Below, piece by piece: positions 57,779 through 64,000 of a stretch of 64,000 nt of DNA (its first letter is position 1; each line of letters opens with the position of its first letter). Below the pieces are notes generated by a model. That model did not search any database, was not told the DNA's origin, and was given only the letters and a program-made list of their open reading frames with translations. Origin of the DNA: Sphingopyxis sp. CCNWLW2. Its GTDB lineage: Bacteria; Pseudomonadota; Alphaproteobacteria; Sphingomonadales; Sphingomonadaceae. A program made the translations under genes and the position numbers. The DNA lies in assembly GCF_037095755.1 (NCBI RefSeq), contig NZ_JBAWKJ010000003.1:496001-560000 (forward strand), in the 5' to 3' direction.

Positions 57779-59041
57779 ATGGCGGCCGACGAAACCCACC
57801 GGGCGATCGAAGCGGTGTTCCGGATCGAGCGGGCGCGGTTGATCGCCGCGCTCGCCCGGATGACGCACGACGTCGACCGCGCCGAAGAGCTGGCGCAGGA
57901 GGCGCTGCTGATCGCGCTGACCGAATGGCCGAAGTCAGGGGTGCCCAATAATCCGGGCGCCTGGCTGACCGCGGCGGCGAAACGGCGGGTGATCGACGGC
58001 GCCCGGCACCATGCGATGCGGGAGCGGAAGCATGCCGAAATCGCCCGCGAACTCGATGAGGAGCGCGATATGAGCGCGGAGGCTGTCGAGGCGGCGCTCG
58101 ACGATCCGCTCGGCGACGAACTGCTCGGGCTGATCTTCGCCGCCTGCCATCCGGTAATTTCGCCCGAGGCGCGCGCTGCGCTGACGCTGCGGCTGGTCGG
58201 CGGGTTGACGGTCGAGGAGATCGCCCGGGCTTTCCTGTCGAACGAAGCCGCGATCGCAGCGCGGATCACGCGGGCTAAAAAGGCGATTGCCAAGGCGGGG
58301 GTCCAGTTCGAGGTTCCGCGCGGTGCCGAGCTTCAGGCGCGGTTGGGATCGGTGCTCGAGGTCGTCTATCTGATCTTCAACGAAGGCTATGCGGCCACCA
58401 TGGGCCCCTCGCTCGTTCGTCCGCCGCTGTGCGGTGAAGCGCAGCGATTAGGGCGCATTCTCGCCGGGTTGATGCCCGAACAGCCCGAGGTGCTGGGTTT
58501 GCTCGCGCTGATGGAAATTCAGGCGTCGCGGCTGACGGCGCGGGCGGGACCCGATGGGCGGTTTGTGCCGCTGACCGAACAGAACCGGGCGCGCTGGGAT
58601 CAGCTGCTGATCCGTCGCGGGCTCAATGCGCTCGATCGGGCCGAGGCGCTGGGCGGAGCTGATGGGCCTTATGCGCTGCAGGCGGCGCTCGCGGCGTGCC
58701 ACGCCCGGGCGCGGTCGGCGGAGGTAACCGACTGGCAGCGTATCGCCGGCCTCTACGACCGGCTGGGGCAGATGATGCCGTCGCCGGTGGTCGAGCTCAA
58801 TCGCGCGGTCGCGCACAGCATGGCGTTCGGTCCCGAGGCCGGATTGCGGCTGGTCGACGCCATCGCCGATGCGGCGGCGCTACGCAATTATGCGCCGCTG
58901 CCTGCCGCGCGCGGCGATTTCCTCTTCCGCGCCGGGCGGCCGGGCGAAGCACGGGCACAGTTTGAGGCAGCGGCAGCGCTCTCGAGCAACGAGCGCGAGC
59001 GCGACTTTCTGCTGGCGCGCGCCGCGGCCTGCGCCGAATGA
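57779..59041 (+). CDS. ECF42-type RNA polymerase sigma factor (DUF6596)
   Basis: About 420 residues. Sigma region 2 is at about 5-75 (HRAIEAVFRIERARLIAALARMTHDVDRAEELAQEALLIAL), region 4 follows near 140-170 (LTVEEIARAFLSNEAAIAARITRAKKAI) and a long C-terminal TPR-like extension (about 190-420, NEGYAATMGPSLVRPPLCGEAQRLGRIL) is the DUF6596 part that regulates such sigmas instead of an anti-sigma. I chose ATG 57779; ATG 57728 would add 17 residues. It pairs with the YciI gene upstream and overlaps the next start by 4 nt. Confidence 0.85.
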   Translation: MAADETHRAIEAVFRIERARLIAALARMTHDVDRAEELAQEALLIALTEWPKSGVPNNPGAWLTAAAKRRVIDGARHHAMRERKHAEIARELDEERDMSAEAVEAALDDPLGDELLGLIFAACHPVISPEARAALTLRLVGGLTVEEIARAFLSNEAAIAARITRAKKAIAKAGVQFEVPRGAELQARLGSVLEVVYLIFNEGYAATMGPSLVRPPLCGEAQRLGRILAGLMPEQPEVLGLLALMEIQASRLTARAGPDGRFVPLTEQNRARWDQLLIRRGLNALDRAEALGGADGPYALQAALAACHARARSAEVTDWQRIAGLYDRLGQMMPSPVVELNRAVAHSMAFGPEAGLRLVDAIADAAALRNYAPLPAARGDFLFRAGRPGEARAQFEAAAALSSNERERDFLLARAAACAE

Positions 59042-59265
59042 CGTCGGTTCGTATCGAGACGATCGGGACCGAGGCGCAGCCGCTCGTCATCCTCGATGAT
59101 TTCGCGCCCGATCCCGATGGCTTGCACAGCCGCGCGCAGGCGGCCGATTTCGCCCCGGCGCTCAACCATTTTCCGGGCGTGCCGCCGCTCACGAGCGAAG
59201 GCGAAATGATCTGTCGCCGCGGATATGAGCCGGGCGGGGCGGCCGACTATTGGGTCGTCGACTAG
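59038..59265 (+). CDS. Short DUF6445-like protein, possibly a remnant
   Basis: A 75-residue protein. The start (PLVILDDFAPDPDGLHSRAQAADFAPALNHFPGVPP) resembles the N-terminus of DUF6445 proteins, which are roughly 200 residues long, while the last 25 residues do not continue that family. The ATG overlaps the sigma gene stop (ATGA). It may be a truncated or rearranged gene, or a small gene of its own. Confidence 0.45.
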   Translation: MTSVRIETIGTEAQPLVILDDFAPDPDGLHSRAQAADFAPALNHFPGVPPLTSEGEMICRRGYEPGGAADYWVVD

Positions 59266-59388
59266 GCGGGCGTCAGAAACGCTCGCCGACCATCTCCCCC
59301 CTCTTCGCCCACGGCGCCCACGGCGCCTTCGCGTTGCCGCGGGCGATCGATACGCCAAACCTCGTCATTCCCGCGAAGAGGATCGGGT

Positions 59389-60364
59389 TCAACCGCTCGC
59401 CGATTTCCGTAGCTTTTTGCTCGCGGGCGCCGGATCGTTCGCGGGGGCGGGGAGCGCGAAGAAGGCGCGGCGGGCGGCTTCGCCGGCGATGCGCAGCGGT
59501 TCGAAAGCTTCGGCGCGGGCGCCTTCCCAGGCGTCTTCTTCGGTCCCGTCGAGCGTGCGTTCATAGTCGGCGTCGCCGAACATGCCAACCTCGATGCCGA
59601 CATAATCGTCGGGCGGCGGGAAGTTGGTGCGCCATTCATTGCGTTCCTCGTCGTGCCATACGGTCATTTCGGCGGCCTCTTCCTCGGGGGTGGGTTCGGT
59701 TTCGGGCTCGGCGTCGGAAGTGGCGGAAAACTGCGCAACTTCATTCGCGATCGCGGTGCTGCGCCACAGGGTGGCGAGCGGGTTGGCACGGTTGTCGCGC
59801 GCGGCGAGCCAGAGGGCGAGGGCGGCCGCCATCCCGTCCTTCTGCCCCTCGGCGTCGGTGTTTTCCGCCCCGGCGGCGCCCGGCGCCACAGCTTCGGCCG
59901 CGTCGAAGAGCGAGAGGAAGCCCGGCCAGTCGCCGGCGATGATCTGCGCGAGCATCTCCTCGCCTGGCCATCCTCCTTTTTGGGGTGCGCGCGTTTCGAC
60001 CATCCTGTCGAGCCGCGCGAGCATCGCGAGGCCGAGGCGCGAGTCGATGCGGCGGCGCTTGGCATAGCTGCGGCCCTCCTCGCGCTGGATCTCGGCGGTC
60101 TCGTCATGCCCCCAGATCGCCCGGTCGAGCAGTTCGTCGACGAGCCGCCCGCGCGCGATCAGCAGCGCCGCGGCTGAACGCCGCGCCCTCGGGCCGCTGC
60201 TTCAGCTGATAGACGGCGGACGGTGACATGCCGACCTTGGCTGCCGAAATCTTCACCGACCCGTTGGTGGCGAAGGCTTCGAGAAAGTCGCGCTGGAGCC
60301 GCGGCGTCCAGTGATAGCTGCCGGGGGCGGGGATGGTGGCGGGATTATGCGCGGCGTCGTCCAT
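59389..60364 (-). pseudogene. HTH (small-terminase-like) gene with a frameshift
   Basis: The first part (60364 to about 60175) encodes HWTPRLQRDFLEAFATNGS and VGMSPSAVYQLKQRPEGAAF, a homeodomain-like HTH of the type seen in small terminase subunits. The reading then has to change frame near 60175: the other frame continues AAALLIARGRLVDELLDRAIWGHDETAEIQ and runs to the stop at 59389 with an acidic C-terminal region. The ~325-codon gene is thus split by a net shift of one base, either a real mutation or a sequence error. A conserved element identical to that of the endolysin lies 37 nt upstream. Confidence 0.7.
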
Positions 60365-60401
60365 CAATTCGTCCTTTCGGTTAGGTGAAACCGACAGAAT
60401 A

Positions 60402-60431
60402 AACCATATGGGTGAAATGTAGGAAAGGGTT
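60402..60431 (-). promoter_or_regulatory. Conserved bipartite element B, upstream of the HTH pseudogene
   Basis: The + strand reads AACCATAT-N8-TGTAGGAAAGGGTT, identical in all fixed bases and in spacing to the element at 28886. In gene direction it is 37 nt before the ATG. An inverted repeat TCGGTT-AGGTGA-AACCGA (60377-60394) lies between element and gene. The stop codon of the SIR2 gene (60430-60432) overlaps its upstream end. Confidence 0.65.
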
Positions 60432-63039
60432 ATCTGTTTCCGGAGCCCCGCGGACGGCGCCCTCTGTTTTGATGCTTTCGAGGAGCGAGGCGCGTTGAAG
60501 ACCCAGCCAAGTTTGGCAGTGCGCTAGAGTACCAGCGGCCAGTGGTTACATAATGTGCTAACCTCTCTTTCGCGATTTGTAGCGGTCTCGCGGAGTTATG
60601 CTGACTCATTCTCTGGATATCTTCAAAATATAGATTCGCAGCCTGTCTCGCCTCAGGATCTTTCTTGTGCCGTATAAGCGCGTTAATGTGCTTCTCCGCT
60701 AGCGTAACTATTGGATACTGGTCAGAATCCCATGACAGATAGCCATGTTGCTCGGTCAGGGTTTTAACAGCATCGCCAATCAATTTTGCCGTTTCCGAAT
60801 CATAATGAGGGCGTTTTGCGGCCACTCTTAGCTGTAGGTCAGCAAAAGCATGAACGGCGTAAGGGTTATTGGAATAGGCATCAATAGATTTACCTAGAAC
60901 AGATAGCGCCTCCTCCTCTTCTCCGATTGTTACCAAATATTGTCCATACTGGAGCCAAAAGTGACCATCTAACTGAAATTCAACTTCAAAGGTTTCATAT
61001 ATTCGCCGTCCTTCCAACTTTCCATGTCGTCTTTTAGCCAGATCGGCATTGAGATTGTGATTTAAGAGAAACTTAAATAGAACAGCATCGAGGCGGCCGA
61101 CCGTCTTGACGATCGGAATTCTGTATTTAGTAAAATTACGCAATATTTCGATTATAATATCGACTATGTTAGAAAAATCTGCAACATTCTCAATCAAGTG
61201 CCGAACGTAAAGTTCATGCCTAGCCCACAATCTTCCATTGGAATCCGTTGTAACGATTCCTTCCAGAGCACCGCAAGCCGATTTGAAATCTCGCTTTTTC
61301 GCTAGGCGGGTGTACGCTTCTCGGGCGTGACTTTCTTGGATGCCCGATCGGGCGAGCGTGGCCACGCCGGCGATAATTGCAAGGGTGCGGCAATCATCGT
61401 CTGGGAGCGTGAGAAATTCATTGGTGATTACCTTGGTGAAGTTCTCGGACGACGTTGTTTCCTTGAGCGCGATGAGAAGCTGACTTTGTGATGTCTTGAG
61501 CTTGTTGATTTTTTCTTCGGCTGTTAGCTTTATGAATGCTGGGGCAGGAACATATTCAATTAGGCGTTGAATGAGTGGTTGGTGATCTTGTTCGCCAAAT
61601 CTTTGATATAGGAAGTCTTTTGAGATACTCCCAATCCGCCTTTGAATATGGTCTCTCCATTCGCCACTGCGGGCGCTAGTTACCACTGTAATGCGGCCAG
61701 GACTTATGCTCATGATGTCCTCGGCAAATCCATCGCCGAATATAAATGCATCGGGGATGTAAAGTACTACGTGTTCGTCCTCGTGAAGGCGAGAAATTAG
61801 AGATAGTGAAGATCGGAGAGAGGGGACGTTGCCTTTTAGCTCGTAGATATATGATTTTTCGTTTTCTCGACTGTATTTTAGAAGAGATTGCAAGATCGCT
61901 GTCGTTTTTCCGCTGCCCGATTGGCCGTGGGCGATAAAGCAACGCTCTCGATCTCGAAAGGCGTCAGTCATCGACTTGTATAAGCTCTCAGATCTTTGAA
62001 GCCAAACGGGCACGGTCGTTGCAGCTAGAAGCCAAGAGGGCGGCGCGCCTTCTAGATAGCGTCGCGCCATGCGTCGTAGAGTTGGTTGCGGTTGGTCGTC
62101 TGCGTCCTTCTTGGCTAGAGTCCAAGAGCGGGGAACAACATATTCGGCCGCTTCAATCTCCGCTCTGGAAATGGCTTTGGATACCGCAAGTAAGCGTTCC
62201 ACAAATGCGTTTGATCGCTTGGCGACTTCGGGAGGCGTGAGATGACTCCCAAGCTTTTCGCTTATCCATTCCACGAAATCCTTAAGAGTGGCTTGAATTA
62301 TAACGATATTTTTAGCATTGAAGCTCGCAAGTTGAATCTCGGTGAAGTTGTCGGGCGTCACAAGAAAGGCCATTCCCAAGCCGGCTTCAGGTGATGGGCG
62401 CGCTCTATCTAGCTCTGCGGACAAGATTGGCTCGTTCAGGCGGCTTCCGATAAAAATGGGGGTGTATGAGATATAGTCAGAAGATAATTCTCTATACCAA
62501 TCATGCTCATTTTTGTTTATTCGGCGGTTGTAGTCGGCCGGACTAAAAATGAATCCGTGCTCAGGTTTCGATGCGTCGCCGTGAAGGTTTATGATTTGCA
62601 GGTAGTCATGTCCGTCATGAACAGATACTTTATCTGCCAAACCGTTAAAATATTTTCTTATTTGTGAAGATGATTTTACGTTATTGATAGAGTCGTCAAT
62701 ATTCCACGTATATATTCTTCTCCACGTGTATTTTAATAGATTCTGGATTTCGTCAGACGGCTGAATTTTCGTGTATTCTAAGCGAAGTATGTCTTCAAAC
62801 TGCTTTTGGCTTATCCGTGGCCCCACTATCCCAGGAAGAACTTCTGGAAGCTCCTCGCCGGCATAGGGAAGCCCTACTTTTGTGGTAAGTAGTTCCGCTA
62901 GCGCTTTGCCTTGACGAACCTTTTCTCCCTGCGAATTCAATGAAGTGGCAGAAGCGCCTGCTCCAAGAGCAAGTACAATATTTCCATCCTTCAGTGCATT
63001 CAAAAGCAACTGTTCATCGGCGGCATTAAGCTGAATCAC
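60430..63039 (-). CDS. SIR2-domain/P-loop NTPase protein, predicted antiphage defence (Avs5-like)
   Basis: An 869-residue protein. Residues 18-265 form a SIR2-like NADase domain: LALGAGASATS (26-33), TWNIDDSI (111-118) and NLHGDAS with catalytic His153. A STAND-like P-loop NTPase follows with Walker A HGQSGSGKTT (371-380), a Walker B-like VVLYIPDA (423-430) and VTSARSG. The C-terminal third is helical and TPR-like (GEEEEALSVLGKSIDAYSNNPYAV). SIR2-STAND proteins sense phage and deplete NAD+. GTG start with AAGGAA just before it. Base composition is much richer in AT than all neighbours, so it was acquired horizontally. Confidence 0.85.
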   Translation of the reverse strand: MIQLNAADEQLLLNALKDGNIVLALGAGASATSLNSQGEKVRQGKALAELLTTKVGLPYAGEELPEVLPGIVGPRISQKQFEDILRLEYTKIQPSDEIQNLLKYTWRRIYTWNIDDSINNVKSSSQIRKYFNGLADKVSVHDGHDYLQIINLHGDASKPEHGFIFSPADYNRRINKNEHDWYRELSSDYISYTPIFIGSRLNEPILSAELDRARPSPEAGLGMAFLVTPDNFTEIQLASFNAKNIVIIQATLKDFVEWISEKLGSHLTPPEVAKRSNAFVERLLAVSKAISRAEIEAAEYVVPRSWTLAKKDADDQPQPTLRRMARRYLEGAPPSWLLAATTVPVWLQRSESLYKSMTDAFRDRERCFIAHGQSGSGKTTAILQSLLKYSRENEKSYIYELKGNVPSLRSSLSLISRLHEDEHVVLYIPDAFIFGDGFAEDIMSISPGRITVVTSARSGEWRDHIQRRIGSISKDFLYQRFGEQDHQPLIQRLIEYVPAPAFIKLTAEEKINKLKTSQSQLLIALKETTSSENFTKVITNEFLTLPDDDCRTLAIIAGVATLARSGIQESHAREAYTRLAKKRDFKSACGALEGIVTTDSNGRLWARHELYVRHLIENVADFSNIVDIIIEILRNFTKYRIPIVKTVGRLDAVLFKFLLNHNLNADLAKRRHGKLEGRRIYETFEVEFQLDGHFWLQYGQYLVTIGEEEEALSVLGKSIDAYSNNPYAVHAFADLQLRVAAKRPHYDSETAKLIGDAVKTLTEQHGYLSWDSDQYPIVTLAEKHINALIRHKKDPEARQAANLYFEDIQRMSQHNSARPLQIAKERLAHYVTTGRWYSSALPNLAGSSTRLAPRKHQNRGRRPRGSGNR

Positions 63040-63164
63040 TTCCTTCTCCCCGGCAAATTACGCCGAGTTTACGGTTTTAGATCGAGCATTGCGAGCAGCA
63101 TTTTGGCGCGCTGAGTCGCGGCTTGGAATGAGTCATTTCAGAATGTGGTGATGCGAGGTGCCGG

Positions 63165-64000
63165 TTACGCCCCATTCGCCGCCGACAAAATCGCCCGAAC
63201 ACTCGCCGTCGCCACGTCCGTATCCAGCCCGCAGCCGAACAGGCTTTTCCCGTCCGCGGTGCGGCACTCCACGTAAGCTGCGGCCTGCACATTGCTGCCC
63301 TGGCCGATCGCGTGCTCGCTATAGTCGACGATGTCCATGATCGGGCCGCCTGACTCGGCGAGCGCGGCGATGACGCTGCTCATCAGGCCGTTGCCGCGGC
63401 CGCTGACGCTGCGCGGAGTGCCGTCGATGGTGAGCTTGCCCGCGAAGATGCGGTCGGTGCCCGCATGGCTCTCCGACCAGTCGACGAGCTGGAAGCGCTT
63501 GCCCTCGGTGACCAGATAGGCGTGGTCGAAGGCGCCCCAGATGTCCTCGGCGCCGAGTTCGCGGCTCGTCTCGTCGGCGAGTGCCTGGACGACGTGGCTG
63601 AAGCTCGCCTGCATTTTCTTGGGGAGTTTCAGGCCCTTGTCCTGTTCGAGCACCCACGCGACGCCGCCCTTGCCCGACTGGCTGTTGACGCGGATCACCG
63701 CTTCATAGCTGCGGCCGAGGTCGGCAGGGTCGATGGGGAGGTAGGGGACTTCCCAGCGCTCGTCATTCTGGCGTTCGCGCGCGGCGAAGCCTTTCTTGAT
63801 CGCGTCCTGATGGCTGCCCGAGAACGCCGTGTAGACGAGCTCGCCGCCATAGGGGTGGCGCGGGTGGACGGGCAGGCGATTGCAATATTCGACCGTCTGG
63901 ATGACCTCGTCGATGTTCGAGAAGTCGAGCTGCGGGTCGACGCCCTGCGTGTACATGTTGAGCGCGATGGTGACGAGGCAGGTGTTGCCGGTGCGCTCGC
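63165..64000 (-). CDS. leuA: 2-isopropylmalate synthase LeuA (C-terminal part, cut by window edge)
   Basis: The C-terminal ~278 residues of an alpha-isopropylmalate synthase of the longer LeuA2 type; the N-terminal catalytic barrel lies beyond the window. The visible part starts ERTGNTCLVTIALNMYTQGVDPQLDF, continues GFAARERQNDERWEVPYLPIDPADLGRSYEAVIRVNSQSGKGG, and ends in the LeuA regulatory domain (SVSGRGNGLMSSVIAALAESGG, leucine binding). It makes the first committed intermediate of leucine synthesis. Confidence 0.95.
   Translation of the reverse strand, partial: ERTGNTCLVTIALNMYTQGVDPQLDFSNIDEVIQTVEYCNRLPVHPRHPYGGELVYTAFSGSHQDAIKKGFAARERQNDERWEVPYLPIDPADLGRSYEAVIRVNSQSGKGGVAWVLEQDKGLKLPKKMQASFSHVVQALADETSRELGAEDIWGAFDHAYLVTEGKRFQLVDWSESHAGTDRIFAGKLTIDGTPRSVSGRGNGLMSSVIAALAESGGPIMDIVDYSEHAIGQGSNVQAAAYVECRTADGKSLFGCGLDTDVATASVRAILSAANGA

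Noticed and set aside
59266..59388. A gene or REP copy in the gap after the DUF6445-like gene
   Set aside because: Only a weak single-arm similarity (CGTCATTCCCGCGAA) without the inverse arm, and no open frame with protein character.
60430..63160. A complete mobile element carrying the SIR2 gene
   Set aside because: No integrase, transposase, terminal inverted repeats or tRNA target could be seen at the borders; only the composition change marks the insertion.

Overview
The window is GC-rich chromosomal DNA from an alphaproteobacterium, most likely a sphingomonad close to Sphingopyxis. Supporting evidence: the rluD-rpoH order, a CckA/ChpT phosphorelay, an alphaproteobacterial SOS box (GTTC-N7-GTTC) before recA, cytochrome c maturation system I, a DUF6456 regulator, and gene-transfer-agent (GTA) type release genes. 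Coding density is high and most genes are housekeeping. I see no CRISPR array, insertion sequence or complete prophage.

Layout. 1-1.2 kb: rpoH (cut by the window edge) and rluD. 1.4-7.4 kb: chpT, then a compact cheA-W-Y-B-R chemotaxis cluster with a CtrA-like box before cheA. 7.5-16 kb: a murein amidase, RNase P RNA (rnpB), a secreted caspase-like peptidase, greB, a soluble lytic transglycosylase, dapA, smpB and a DUF2062 membrane protein. 16-24.5 kb: an M13 peptidase, cckA with a single-domain receiver, recA, an agmatinase-like enzyme, a GST and a small exported protein. 24.6-32 kb: alaS, a START-like protein, a GTA-type holin/endolysin pair, an oxidoreductase, an EF-hand protein, a TauE-like exporter and a trans-3-hydroxyproline dehydratase. 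32-35.7 kb: tRNA-Pro and yajC-secD-secF. 35.8-43.8 kb: a glycosyltransferase, an XRE regulator divergent from a DUF6456 gene, uup, a SIMPL protein, a 2OG dioxygenase, tRNA-His and an amino-acid dehydrogenase. 43.9-49 kb: ccmC-D-E-F-G-H-I. 49-59 kb: kup, an AHH-domain protein with an unrecognised partner, nitronate monooxygenase, an OmpA-family protein, a hydrolase, an AraC-type regulator, and a YciI/ECF42-type sigma pair. 59.4-64 kb: a frameshifted HTH gene, an AT-rich acquired SIR2/P-loop NTPase gene that looks like an antiphage protein, and the end of leuA.

The most interesting signal is a dispersed regulatory element. Two loci 31.5 kb apart, the endolysin/holin pair and the frameshifted HTH gene, carry an identical bipartite upstream sequence: AACCATAT-N8-TGTAGGAAAGGGTT on the + strand, which on the coding strand reads AACCCTTTCCTACA-N8-ATATGGTT. 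It lies 35 and 37 nt before the two start codons. The CTTTCCTACA half recurs between the divergent XRE and DUF6456 genes, 44 nt before the DUF6456 start. DUF6456 ends in a sigma-region-4-like helix-turn-helix, and GTA activators of other alphaproteobacteria have related features. I infer a small scattered regulon, with the XRE/DUF6456 pair as the switch and the endolysin/holin as an output. The SIR2 defence gene has landed exactly against one copy of the element, its stop codon lying inside it.

Four copies of a short palindromic REP-like repeat sit in intergenic gaps, one of them inside the ccm operon.
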